The notes below the pieces were generated by a model. The model had not been told where the DNA came from, did no database searches, and saw only the letters and a list, made by a program, of their open reading frames with translations. The translations under genes were made by a program, and so were the position numbers. A DNA stretch of 33,577 nt. It comes from a virus. The stretch spans positions 1 through 33,577 of IMG/VR virus record IMGVR_UViG_3300046007_002027; one strand, given 5' to 3'. This document shows, in pieces, positions 13,592 through 20,586 of this stretch (the first letter of the stretch is position 1; each line of letters begins with the position of its first letter).

Positions 13592-14530
13592 ATGAAACAC
13601 CCTGACCTAATTTCTAACGAAAAAGTATTGCCGTTCCTCGAAAGAGCAAGAGGCGGTAAATACTACGACACCGGTAAGCTCGGCCACCCGGTAATAGATG
13701 AGTTCCTACGATTCAAGGACGGCGAGTTCGTAGTTGTAACCGGCCACGCCAACGTGGGCAAAACGCATACGCTTATCTATTTAATGCTGATGCAAACAAT
13801 GAATTACGATAAGAAGTGGCTCGTGTATTCCTCGGAGAACGAGGTACACTCGCTCAAACGTAAGTTGATTGAGTTCCTATCCTGCGAGCCAATTCAAAAC
13901 GTAACGGAGGCCAAGATGTATCGCCACCTTGATTACATTGATGAGCATTTTCGGTTTATCGATAGCAACAATCTATATAACGCATTCGACCTACTCCGAA
14001 TTATGGAGGAAATTCACGAGGAATGGCAGTACACCGGGTGCTTAATTGACCCTTACAATTCCCTTGTAACCGACCAAAGAAAACTTGGGAAGTCAGGGAT
14101 GCACGAATACCATTACGAGGTAGCTTCTGCGGTGCGAATCTTCGCCCATAAGAACTCAGTTACAACGATTGTAAATACACACCCGGTAACGGAGGCAATG
14201 CGTAGAACGCACCCTAACGGCCACGCTTACGCTGGCCTACCTACGCCACCAATGACTTCCGATATTGAAGGTGGTGGTAAGTGGGGTAACCGTGCTGATT
14301 CGGTAGTAATTATTCACCGGTACGCCCAACACTTAACCGATTGGGTATTTACCGAAATCCATTGCCGAAAGACAAAAGAGATGGAGACAGGCGGAAGGCC
14401 AACCCCGCTATCTGACCCTATCAGGATTCGTTCAATGAAAGGTAATGTCGGCTTTACCCATAATAACATTAACTTGCTCGATGTTCAAGCACCTATTCAA
14501 ACTATAATTTATTCAGATGACCCATTTTAG
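13592..14530 (+). CDS. RecA-fold/DnaB-like ATPase (replicative helicase candidate)
   Basis: 312 residues. Walker A is GHANVGKT (51-58) and Walker B is GCLIDPYNSL (D153). SSEN (~80-83) and IVNTHPVT (sensor-like, followed by a basic stretch) agree with the RecA/DnaB/RepA ATPase fold. There is no DnaB N-terminal primase-binding domain, so it is either a minimal hexameric helicase or a RecA/RepA-type ATPase. It is the first gene after its own promoter, and its 3' end overlaps the next gene by 14 bp. With the DnaA-like HTH protein downstream it probably initiates phage DNA replication on the host polymerase. Confidence 0.75.
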   Translation: MKHPDLISNEKVLPFLERARGGKYYDTGKLGHPVIDEFLRFKDGEFVVVTGHANVGKTHTLIYLMLMQTMNYDKKWLVYSSENEVHSLKRKLIEFLSCEPIQNVTEAKMYRHLDYIDEHFRFIDSNNLYNAFDLLRIMEEIHEEWQYTGCLIDPYNSLVTDQRKLGKSGMHEYHYEVASAVRIFAHKNSVTTIVNTHPVTEAMRRTHPNGHAYAGLPTPPMTSDIEGGGKWGNRADSVVIIHRYAQHLTDWVFTEIHCRKTKEMETGGRPTPLSDPIRIRSMKGNVGFTHNNINLLDVQAPIQTIIYSDDPF

Positions 14531-14834
14531 TCAAGACTCCTGGGAGATTTACGTTAGGGATAAAATCCTTCAGGTAAGCGATGTTGTTAGATGGTTAAAT
14601 GAAATGGCCTTAGCCAACCCAAAGGAGCCGCAAATCGTGGATAATATGCTATCCGTATGGCGTGCTACGCAGATGTTGGAGGATATGGTAGATATGAAAC
14701 GTCACATCGATAAACGTATTGCGGAAGCTCGAACGGAAAACGCCAGGTTGCTTATACAGAACCGGGAACGTCTAATTGAAATTGATGCCCTGAAGAAAGA
14801 GTTAGAGCAAATCAAAGAAAATCTATCCTTATGA
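14517..14834 (+). CDS. Coiled-coil early protein, unknown function
   Basis: 105 residues. Helical throughout, with a coiled coil at ~55-105 (MVDMKRHIDKRIAEARTENA then RLLIQNRERLIEIDALKKEL). The start overlaps the helicase-like gene and its stop overlaps the next gene (ATGA). Being coupled to the ATPase gene, it could be a helicase loader or accessory factor, but no motif proves it. Confidence 0.6.
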   Translation: MTHFSQDSWEIYVRDKILQVSDVVRWLNEMALANPKEPQIVDNMLSVWRATQMLEDMVDMKRHIDKRIAEARTENARLLIQNRERLIEIDALKKELEQIKENLSL

Positions 14835-15046
14835 TTATTCCCGTACCATTTGCACCGAATGAGGTGTTTGCAATTAACGGAAAGAAGTTCTTGGTATTGG
14901 ACTATTGGCGTCCCGTGAGCTGGAGCCAATGGAGCGCCTGGTACCTAATTGAAGACGAACACGGCAAGAATTACGAAGTACCGTACTTCCACATCCTAAT
15001 TCAAAAAGAAAGAGGCAACGCAAAATACGTTGGTACCAAAAGATGA
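14831..15046 (+). CDS. Small hypothetical protein
   Basis: 71 residues, predicted beta-rich and aromatic (KKFLVLDYWRPVSWSQWSAW, YLIEDEHGKNYEVPYFHILI). It resembles a small SH3-like barrel. It overlaps both neighbours by 4 bp within the replication gene group. No family is recognised. Confidence 0.6.
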   Translation: MIIPVPFAPNEVFAINGKKFLVLDYWRPVSWSQWSAWYLIEDEHGKNYEVPYFHILIQKERGNAKYVGTKR

Positions 15047-15435
15047 ACTACAAACAATTCTGCAAAAACATCGGATACACCGATAAAGGAACTCGTGACT
15101 GGAACAATGTTAAAGTGCGAGCCGCATACGTAAAAGCATTCCGCCCATTCTTCACCTTGACCGAATTAGGTCGGCAGATGGGCAAGACCCACGCTACGAT
15201 TATCCATTACGAGAAGCTAAAATTCCCAAGAGATAAATTTTACGAATCAACATTAGACATAGCAGAAAAACTTCGAGGTACCATTCCGGTACCGCAAGAA
15301 GACGAGGACGAGGTAATGGTTACAAGTGTACTCAATTACGATTATTTGCTTGAGCAGAATGCCAAACTCGTTATCCAGGTAAAAAAACTTGAAGCGAAGT
15401 TGGCAACGCTTAAAGAATTTGTAAATGGGATTTAG
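15043..15435 (+). CDS. DnaA domain IV-like DNA-binding protein
   Basis: 130 residues. Residues ~38-60 (TLTELGRQMGKTHATIIHYE) match the helix-turn-helix of the DnaA C-terminal domain (pattern: LTELGr.fg..HaTViH), which reads DnaA boxes. There is no AAA+ domain. The C-terminal half has acidic residues and a coiled coil (LLEQNAKLVIQVKKLEAKLA). It may bind the phage origin or mimic host DnaA. The candidate binding region is the repeat cluster at 11595-11644, though this link is only an inference. Confidence 0.7.
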   Translation: MNYKQFCKNIGYTDKGTRDWNNVKVRAAYVKAFRPFFTLTELGRQMGKTHATIIHYEKLKFPRDKFYESTLDIAEKLRGTIPVPQEDEDEVMVTSVLNYDYLLEQNAKLVIQVKKLEAKLATLKEFVNGI

Positions 15436-15577
15436 CGTAAACTTTTATCCGTTGTACGGTTTTCTTTTGGGTGCTAATTGGAGCAAGACTGAATTTGAGG
15501 ATTGTAACCTACATAGTTTGGAGATTTGCCTTGGCATTATCTTAGTCGAAGTATTATGGGAATCCTACCCCGATTAG
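15425..15577 (+). CDS. Small hydrophobic protein in overlapping frame
   Basis: 50 residues: MGFSVNFYPLYGFLLGANWS, then KTEFEDCNLHSLEICLGIIL and VEVLWESYPD. It overlaps the DnaA-like gene by 11 bp and the sigma-like gene by 22 bp. The pattern of a hydrophobic start, acidic centre and hydrophobic LGIILVEV end recalls short conserved proteins from Bacteroidota phage early regions. Function unknown; possibly membrane-associated. Confidence 0.5.
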   Translation: MGFSVNFYPLYGFLLGANWSKTEFEDCNLHSLEICLGIILVEVLWESYPD

Positions 15578-16089
15578 CAAAGCGCCACGAGGACTGGTTG
15601 CGTATGGCGAGGTCGTTCGGTCTTGACCGTGACGATGCTCACGACTTAGTGCAGGATATGTACCTGCGCTTGTATCAGTACGTGGACAACCCCGAAAAGC
15701 TGGAATACGGAGACGATGACGTTAACACGTTTTTCGTGTACATCACCTTGCGGAATATGTACCTGCGGGAGATGACGCAGCGAGCAAGAATCAAATTCGT
15801 ATCAATAGAAGAGTTTGACGATAAGGAAGAGATTTATAACATAGAGTCAGACCAAGCGCTTACGGTGCTTTTAGATGCCGTAAAAGGCGAGGTATCTAAA
15901 TGGGATTGGTACGACAATAAGTTGTTCACGATTTACCACGATGGGGACGTATCGCTTCGTAAGTTATCGGAGGCAACAAAGATTTCACTAAGGTCTATTT
16001 ATAACACGTTGAAAAATGGAAGAGACAAAATCAAAACCAGTTGCGAAAACGAATACCAAACGTGGGCGGAAGCCAAAGGGACTCGGTGA
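15556..16089 (+). CDS. Sigma-70/ECF-like transcription factor
   Basis: 177 residues from the ATG at 15556. Residues ~14-75 resemble sigma region 2 (ARSFGLDRDDAHDLVQDMYL, then VNTFFVYITLRNMYLREMTQ). Residues ~118-160 resemble region 4 with an HTH (VSLRKLSEATKISLRSIYNT then LKNGRDKIK). It probably redirects host RNA polymerase, plausibly to late promoters, since the late region lacks the TAnnTTTG boxes seen early. The 3' end overlaps the next gene by 74 bp in another frame. A terminase-small-subunit-like or generic HTH role is less likely given both regions. Confidence 0.65.
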   Translation: MGILPRLAKRHEDWLRMARSFGLDRDDAHDLVQDMYLRLYQYVDNPEKLEYGDDDVNTFFVYITLRNMYLREMTQRARIKFVSIEEFDDKEEIYNIESDQALTVLLDAVKGEVSKWDWYDNKLFTIYHDGDVSLRKLSEATKISLRSIYNTLKNGRDKIKTSCENEYQTWAEAKGTR

Positions 16090-16438
16090 CCGTATCGAGC
16101 AGATAACCGAAGCCACCGGAATCAAGGCGGTAGTAGATTGGTTTGCCGCTGCAACCGGTATCGACTGCGGCTGCGAAGCCCGAAAGGAAAAGTTAAATCA
16201 GTTGTTCCCAAGCAAGAATCCAAAATGCCTGGAGGAACCTGAATACAAATGGCTTGACCAATTCTATAAGGAATACAAAAGTACCTTATCCAGCGACCAA
16301 AGTAAAGAAATCGCAACCATTCACGCCAGGGTATTTAACCACACATACCACGTGCCTTGCGGATGCAACCCGAAGTTATGGAAGCAATGGGTAGAGGACT
16401 TGCGTTCCGTATATACTGCCTATGAACCAGTCGGGTAA
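16016..16438 (+). CDS. Cys-motif protein, conserved in Bacteroidota phages, function unknown
   Basis: 140 residues. Lys-rich N-terminus, then GLGDRIEQITEATGIKAVVD, DCGCEARKEKLNQLFPSKNP and a second cysteine pair in HVPCGCNPKLWKQW. The two CGC motifs suggest a metal site. The order GLGD..E..T.ATGIK..V...DCGC..RK..LN is one I recognise from other Bacteroidota phages without known function. It overlaps the sigma-like gene by 74 bp and the nuclease gene by 17 bp, so co-expression with both is likely. Confidence 0.65.
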   Translation: MEETKSKPVAKTNTKRGRKPKGLGDRIEQITEATGIKAVVDWFAAATGIDCGCEARKEKLNQLFPSKNPKCLEEPEYKWLDQFYKEYKSTLSSDQSKEIATIHARVFNHTYHVPCGCNPKLWKQWVEDLRSVYTAYEPVG

Positions 16439-16916
16439 ATTTGGTGAACACCTCTGGAAGTCTTTCCTTGAGAATCGGGGATACGATGTTGAGGAGGCAC
16501 CACCCCGCAAGTTCTACGATTGGGACTTGAAGGCCACGAAGCGGGAACCCGACCCGGAGACAAACTTTCACCCGACCTACACCTTTGAGGTGAAATACGA
16601 TGAAAAGGCGTACTATTGGGCGAGCAGGAGGGGAACACCAAACGACCCTAACCTGTACATTGAATATCGCAATAGTACAAAAAACGAGGACTCCGGTATA
16701 ATGACAAGCCGTTCTGACTTTTACGTGTACATCATTAAGGACGTTGAGAATGTTGCGTACATATTCCGAACCGCAAAGCTCCTTGAGCATCTGATGAATG
16801 CCAACTATAAATCCGTAGGCAATAGCGCAACAGGAGACGATAACGCTGAGGGATGGATACCTCCGCTATCAATGCTAACAAGGACTAAATCCTTTATTAA
16901 AAAAATAACCTTGTAA
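16422..16916 (+). CDS. PD-(D/E)XK family nuclease
   Basis: 164 residues. The motif order is E9 (GEHLW), D35 in YDWDLKA and E56-V-K58 in TFEVKYDEKAYYWA: the D...ExK core of restriction-type and Holliday-resolvase-type nucleases. The N-terminal GKFGEHLWKSFLENRGYDVE is the usual first helix. It may degrade host DNA or process phage replication intermediates. It is the last gene of its transcript, with a terminator 6 bp after the stop. Confidence 0.7.
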   Translation: MNQSGKFGEHLWKSFLENRGYDVEEAPPRKFYDWDLKATKREPDPETNFHPTYTFEVKYDEKAYYWASRRGTPNDPNLYIEYRNSTKNEDSGIMTSRSDFYVYIIKDVENVAYIFRTAKLLEHLMNANYKSVGNSATGDDNAEGWIPPLSMLTRTKSFIKKITL

Positions 16917-16921
16917 GAAAG

Positions 16922-16945
16922 TAGGGCTACGGCCCTATTTTTTTT
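16922..16945 (+). terminator. Intrinsic terminator after the nuclease gene
   Basis: TAGGGC (16922-16927), loop TACG, GCCCTA (16932-16937), then eight Ts. It separates the helicase/sigma transcript from the next promoter. Confidence 0.9.
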
Positions 16946-16954
16946 GCATTGATG

Positions 16955-17004
16955 TTTGGTGTATTGTTTTTTTTTATATGTTTGTCGAAACAAACACCTA
17001 AAAC
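16955..17004 (+). promoter_or_regulatory. Early promoter with ACACCTAAAA leader element
   Basis: TTTG at 16955-16958, an 18-bp spacer, TATGTTTG at 16977-16984, then AACACCTAAAAC at 16993-17004, directly before the ATG at 17006. Box type, spacing and leader 12-mer all match the promoter at 12712. Confidence 0.7.
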
Positions 17005-17005
17005 A

Positions 17006-17134
17006 ATGAATCAAAAACTGCAAGACCTCATCATTAACATCACGGTTCCCCTGGCTTGGGTTGCCTTGTGGTGTGTTGCAATCTTTGTTGTATTCCTGCT
17101 TCCGCAGGCAATTTGGAATGTGCTATGCAAGTAA
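17006..17134 (+). CDS. Small single-pass membrane protein
   Basis: 42 residues from the ATG at 17006. The open frame extends back to 16949 but that part lies inside the promoter. One strong membrane helix (VPLAWVALWCVAIFVVFLLP) follows a short polar N-terminus. As the first gene behind a strong early promoter it may act on the host membrane, for example in superinfection exclusion; this is an inference. It overlaps the next gene by 10 bp. Confidence 0.6.
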   Translation: MNQKLQDLIINITVPLAWVALWCVAIFVVFLLPQAIWNVLCK

Positions 17135-17427
17135 CATACGTTGACCTGATGGATGCTGCGGCAGACCAGAATGTAGGCCCAGAGGATAACTTTGACACGG
17201 TAACCGCCTTCTACGAGGCGTTTGCTGCTTGGGCAGGATTCAAATCCGTAGAAGAGTTCTACGACTGGCGGTTAGAGTTAGACGGTGCTTTTGAGAAAGG
17301 CCCTGATGGCAATCACTTCTACGGTGGTTTTATTCAAGAGCCACGAGAAATCAACTTCCCAGAAGAGTTTGATATTTCTTCATTGTACTTACGTGCGGAG
17401 TTCCGTGCAGAAAACCTTGCCTGGTAA
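17125..17427 (+). CDS. Acidic hypothetical protein
   Basis: 100 residues from the ATG at 17125 (MQVTYVDLMDAAADQNVGPE onwards), acidic and aromatic (TVTAFYEAFAAWAGFKSVEE, FYDWRLELDGAFEKG). No domain recognised. The frame is open further upstream but the earlier starts lie well inside the membrane-protein gene. Its strongly acidic character is compatible with a DNA mimic or inhibitor, which cannot be shown from sequence alone. Confidence 0.55.
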   Translation: MQVTYVDLMDAAADQNVGPEDNFDTVTAFYEAFAAWAGFKSVEEFYDWRLELDGAFEKGPDGNHFYGGFIQEPREINFPEEFDISSLYLRAEFRAENLAW

Positions 17428-17588
17428 TGACTACCGTAGAATATATGCGCCTGCTTGCCAAGCAGTACGGTAGCGACATTCCACAAGAGGAAATGGACAA
17501 GGCAGTTAATTACGAATCGATGCTTCTGGATATTGCCTTTAACAAGGGGAGTATGGCAGCACACGATAAAATTAGAAATATGCTATGA
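17427..17588 (+). CDS. Small helical protein
   Basis: 53 residues (MTTVEYMRLLAKQYGSDIPQ, then EEMDKAVNYESMLLDIAFNK, GSMAAHDKIRNML). It starts in a TAATG overlap with the previous gene and ends in an ATGA overlap with the exonuclease gene. Predicted helical. No family recognised; its coupling to the exonuclease suggests an accessory role. Confidence 0.55.
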   Translation: MTTVEYMRLLAKQYGSDIPQEEMDKAVNYESMLLDIAFNKGSMAAHDKIRNML

Positions 17589-18364
17589 AAATAATTGAAC
17601 TATTAGATGGCAGCACCTGGGACAGAGGCACTATCCTTGAAAAGATGCAGGACGATTCGTTTTACTACGGACACCTTGCAAAACACGCTTTATCTTCCTC
17701 AGCTTGTAAGCTGCTACTCTCGTCACCAAAAACGTACCACTACGTTACGAAGTACGGCCAAGATGAATCAGATGCCTTCACGGTAGGGCGGTTGGTTCAC
17801 CTGATGGCTCTGGAGCCGCACCGGATGCAGGAATACGACATTATCGATGTACAGAGCAAGAACACGAATATGTGGAAGGACGCTAAAGCAAAAGGCGGAC
17901 AAATCATAACTAGAAAAGAATACAACGAAGCCCGTAGGATTGCAGATGCCCTGCTACGCAACGAACACGTATTAGGTTACATTCAGGGATGCGAGTTTGA
18001 GGTTCCTGCCGTTGGTGTTATTGAGGGACTACCCTTCCGTGCAAAGGCAGACATTCTTGGGGATGGATTCCTTGCAGACCTGAAGACCACAACCGACCTC
18101 CGTGCGTTTCCTTATAGCGCCAAGAAGTACGGATACGACCTCCAGGCGTTTATCTACACCCGGTTGTTCGGAGTGCCGATTGATAAGTTTATCTTTATTG
18201 CCGTAGACAAAGCATCTTTGGATATTGGTATCTATACCGTATCACCTGAGTTTGTTGCCGAAGGTGAGCGCAAAGCGCAAGAGGCAATCAAATTATACAA
18301 GGAGTTCTTTATGGGCAATGACAACCCAGAGCTTGACAACTATACCATCATCGGTCAACTTTAA
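17585..18364 (+). CDS. RecE-like PD-(D/E)XK exonuclease
   Basis: 259 residues matching the phage RecE/DUF3799-type exonuclease: LSSSACKLLLSSPKTYHYV, GRLVHLMALEP (H72), then E138, RAKADIL (D156), ADLKTTTD (D165, K167) and YDLQAFIYTRLF (Q187). These give the H/E/D/DxK/Q set that coordinates two metals for 5'-3' dsDNA resection. A single-strand annealing partner would be expected nearby; none is obvious, though the 142-residue protein at 12922 is a possible candidate. It starts in an ATGA overlap. Confidence 0.75.
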   Translation: MKIIELLDGSTWDRGTILEKMQDDSFYYGHLAKHALSSSACKLLLSSPKTYHYVTKYGQDESDAFTVGRLVHLMALEPHRMQEYDIIDVQSKNTNMWKDAKAKGGQIITRKEYNEARRIADALLRNEHVLGYIQGCEFEVPAVGVIEGLPFRAKADILGDGFLADLKTTTDLRAFPYSAKKYGYDLQAFIYTRLFGVPIDKFIFIAVDKASLDIGIYTVSPEFVAEGERKAQEAIKLYKEFFMGNDNPELDNYTIIGQL

Positions 18365-18414
18365 CGCTTACAATTCGGAATTATGCCGATTAGTCAAATG
18401 AAATTTAACAACAA

Positions 18415-18576
18415 ATGACAGACATCACTAAATGCACAGGAGAGGGATGCCCACTCAAACTTCAATGCTACCGATTCACCGCACCAATGGGCAGTTACCA
18501 ATCAATGTTTGTTGAAGTTCCAAATCGGAACGACAAGTGCGATTACTACTGGCCAGAATTACCCATTCGTATATGA
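18415..18576 (+). CDS. Small Cys-rich (zinc-binding) protein
   Basis: 53 residues: KCTGEGCPLKLQCYRFTAPM near the start and NDKCDYYWPELP near the end. Four cysteines (C7, C12, C18, C42) suggest a zinc or Fe-S site. The pattern C....CPL...CYRF...C.Y.W is recurrent among small phage proteins. Function unknown. The preceding 50 bp contains no clear promoter; the 3' end overlaps the next gene by 4 bp. Confidence 0.6.
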   Translation: MTDITKCTGEGCPLKLQCYRFTAPMGSYQSMFVEVPNRNDKCDYYWPELPIRI

Positions 18577-18791
18577 AAGCAATCCTTGAATTTAATCTAC
18601 CCGAGGAAGAGAACGAGTTTATGGAAGCCGTCAACGGAGGGATGTACAAACACGTCCTTTGGCAGTTAGACCAAAAGTTGCGCTCTAACTTAAAATACGG
18701 AGAACTTCCGGACGTAGAGTACAAATGCTACGAAACGATACGTAAAGATTTGTATCGGCTACTTAGTGCCAATAATTTGACAATCGAATGA
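18573..18791 (+). CDS. Small conserved early protein
   Basis: 72 residues from the ATG at 18573 (MKAILEFNLPEEENEFMEAV, then NGGMYKHVLWQLDQKLRSNL). The LEFNLPEE..EF..AVNG...VLW.LDQ.LR pattern is one I recognise from phages of several hosts, with no known role. Predicted beta-alpha with a helical C-terminus. It starts in an ATGA overlap with the preceding Cys-rich gene. Confidence 0.65.
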   Translation: MKAILEFNLPEEENEFMEAVNGGMYKHVLWQLDQKLRSNLKYGELPDVEYKCYETIRKDLYRLLSANNLTIE

Positions 18792-18834
18792 TGTTTTGTA
18801 TCCAGAGAATCAGTTTAAACCTTAGAAGCAAGAT

Positions 18835-18990
18835 ATGAAAACACAAATTCAAGAGCTGATGGCTCTGTATCATATGATTGACGAAATCGGTCAAATCATA
18901 GATTCCGAGAATAGCGGCCTGTCCGCAGAGCAAAGGTTGGATGAGATTGAAACAACAATTAGAAATTATTTCAAGAATGACGCCAGTTGA
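18835..18990 (+). CDS. Small helical protein
   Basis: 51 residues: MKTQIQELMALYHMIDEIGQ, then IIDSENSGLSAEQRLDEIET and TIRNYFKNDAS. All-helical and acidic. A 43-bp non-coding gap precedes it, and its 3' end overlaps the next gene by 14 bp in another frame. No known function. Confidence 0.5.
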   Translation: MKTQIQELMALYHMIDEIGQIIDSENSGLSAEQRLDEIETTIRNYFKNDAS

Positions 18991-19342
18991 AGAATTGTTC
19001 CAGTTGCTTTGGGACACGCCCAAGGATAAGTTCACTTGGTTTACTATTCGTAAACAAATGATTGAGAAAGAGCAAGAGATAATGAAAAAATCTTTCTCCA
19101 ATGGCTTTAAGTGGTGCTGCGAGCGTGAGTTCACGGATGAAGTATTTGATGATTACAACGAAACCTTTAACGTCAGCGAGAAAATGAAAAGAACACTAAT
19201 CATTTACAACACAAAAGAGACTACACAAGAAGAAGCAGCACACCTTCTTGATATCCTTAACTGCGATGACTCTACTTTGTGGGACAATGCAGACCATTGC
19301 GGAGTACAAGTATTTGAAGTACCAACATTTAAAACCAAATAA
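18977..19342 (+). CDS. Hypothetical early protein
   Basis: 121 residues from the ATG at 18977 (MTPVEELFQLLWDTPKDKFT onwards); an ATG at 18941 would lie deep in the previous gene. The N-terminal part (EELFQLLWDTPK...WFTIRKQMIEKEQEIMKKSFSN) resembles short phage proteins with the pattern 'M.E..QI...F..G' and is helical. From ~65 on there is an acidic alpha/beta part (KRTLIIYNTKETTQEEAAHL). It may be two small genes fused. No function assigned. Confidence 0.5.
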   Translation: MTPVEELFQLLWDTPKDKFTWFTIRKQMIEKEQEIMKKSFSNGFKWCCEREFTDEVFDDYNETFNVSEKMKRTLIIYNTKETTQEEAAHLLDILNCDDSTLWDNADHCGVQVFEVPTFKTK

Positions 19343-19344
19343 AA

Positions 19345-19476
19345 ATGAAACAAGAAGAACCAAGCAACGATATGTGCGAATGCAAAGTACCACAACCACA
19401 AATCAAAGTAAGTGAAAATGGAACATATGCTTACTGCACAAAATGTATAAGAACACTTAACACCAACGAGAAATGA
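19345..19476 (+). CDS. Small zinc-ribbon-like protein
   Basis: 43 residues with CEC (C11, C13) and CTKC (C31, C34), a four-cysteine zinc ribbon: MKQEEPSNDMCECKVPQPQI, then KVSENGTYAYCTKCIRTLNT. Its last codons form part of a 22-bp direct repeat that recurs before the HNH gene. The stop overlaps the start of the next zinc-ribbon gene. Confidence 0.55.
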   Translation: MKQEEPSNDMCECKVPQPQIKVSENGTYAYCTKCIRTLNTNEK

Positions 19477-19478
19477 AA
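19457..19478 (+). repeat. 22-bp direct repeat around a start codon, copy 1
   Basis: This stretch (TTAACACCAACGAGAAATG plus AAA) is identical to 19695-19716. Here it straddles the stop of one zinc-ribbon gene and the ATG (19473) of the next. Confidence 0.75.
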
Positions 19479-19685
19479 CAAGTACACGACCCTAATAATT
19501 TAGCTAACCTAAAATATATAAATAATGGAGAGTTTCATATTGGGCAATGTTACGATACTCACCCAGCAGAGATGATTTATTGTAATAGCTGCGGAGGCTC
19601 AGATTTCAAGGTTGGTCAAGGTTCTTGCTTTACCGCTATAAAATGTAAAAAATGCGAATACGAGGTATGTATTCACGATGGATAA
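19473..19685 (+). CDS. Zinc-ribbon protein
   Basis: 70 residues: HIGQCYDTHPAEMIYCNSCG followed by a CFTAIKCKKCEYEVCIHDG end. The CxxC pairs (CNSC and CKKC) form a zinc ribbon, with further cysteines near the ends. Base composition is AT-richer than the structural genes. It starts in an ATGA overlap using the 22-bp repeated leader. Function unknown; nucleic-acid or protein binding is plausible. Confidence 0.6.
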   Translation: MKQVHDPNNLANLKYINNGEFHIGQCYDTHPAEMIYCNSCGGSDFKVGQGSCFTAIKCKKCEYEVCIHDG

Positions 19686-19694
19686 TCAAAACCT

Positions 19695-19716
19695 TTAACA
19701 CCAACGAGAAATGAAA
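19695..19716 (+). repeat. 22-bp direct repeat around a start codon, copy 2
   Basis: Identical to 19457-19478, here placed between the zinc-ribbon stop and including the ATG (19711) of the HNH gene. Either a duplicated translation-initiation region or the scar of a duplication/insertion. Confidence 0.75.
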
Positions 19717-20586
19717 GACCAATTTATGCGGATAGCAATGGCTCGCTTACGAGGCGTCTATCCTTTCAAACCACAACGCAGAGCAGTTGCTGCAAAGATG
19801 TGGGTAAGGTTCGTTAACAAGAAGTCCGATAACCAACCTTGCTGGCAGGACGAAGAAGAGGAATTGAATAAGCGAATGAATATCATTGGGCAAAATGGAA
19901 ATACAGCGGAGGGGTATCTTAAAACCTGCGTTAGTTGTAACCAGGAAAAGGCATTTATAGATTTTCCAAATAATAACGCAAGCCCTGACGGTAAGCATTC
20001 ATATTGCAAGCTTTGCTCAAATCAAAAAAACAAAGAGTGGAGGGAACTCAATTCTGAAAAAAGAAAGCAGAGTTTAAAAAAATGGAAAGAGTCAAATGCT
20101 AATAAGATAAGAGAATATAAAAGAAATCGGAAACCAACCCAAAAAGAAATAGAGGGTAAAAATCGCTGGATTAAAGAAAATGCCGAAAAATTAAAACAGT
20201 ATCAAAAGGAATACAAGAAAAAAAACAAGAAACGTTTAACCGAACTTGAAGCCAACCGAAAACAATCCCAGCCCGTTTATAGAGCTATTTGTAATTTGCG
20301 CTCAAGAGTTAGTGATTTTTGTAAATCAATATCTCAAAATAGAAATTTAAGCGCAACAAAGTCAATAGGATTGAATCGTGAAGATTTTAAGAAACATATA
20401 GAATCAAAGTTTCAGGAGGGTATGACTTGGGAGAATTACGGACAATGGCACGTTGACCACATTAAACCACTTTCGTTAGCAACAACCGAGATAGAGGTAA
20501 TGGAATTAAACCACTACACCAACCTCCAACCATTGTGGGCAGTTGAGAACTTAAAGAAATCAAACAAGTATGAAAAATCACACTAA
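19711..20586 (+). CDS. HNH endonuclease (homing-type) with foreign N-terminal extension
   Basis: 291 residues. The C-terminal ~60 residues are a homing-type HNH site: GQWHVDHIKPLSLA, then NHYTNLQPLWAVENLKKSNK. The centre has two CxxC pairs (KTCVSCNQEK, YCKLCSNQ) and a long Lys-rich helical stretch for DNA binding. The first ~65 residues (MKDQFMRIAMARLRGVYPFK through DEEEELNKRMNIIG) do not look like HNH sequence and may be the remnant of a resident gene joined to it. From about 19900 the DNA becomes A-rich compared with both flanks, a sign of transfer. Likely a selfish or intron-less homing endonuclease. Confidence 0.72.
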   Translation: MKDQFMRIAMARLRGVYPFKPQRRAVAAKMWVRFVNKKSDNQPCWQDEEEELNKRMNIIGQNGNTAEGYLKTCVSCNQEKAFIDFPNNNASPDGKHSYCKLCSNQKNKEWRELNSEKRKQSLKKWKESNANKIREYKRNRKPTQKEIEGKNRWIKENAEKLKQYQKEYKKKNKKRLTELEANRKQSQPVYRAICNLRSRVSDFCKSISQNRNLSATKSIGLNREDFKKHIESKFQEGMTWENYGQWHVDHIKPLSLATTEIEVMELNHYTNLQPLWAVENLKKSNKYEKSH

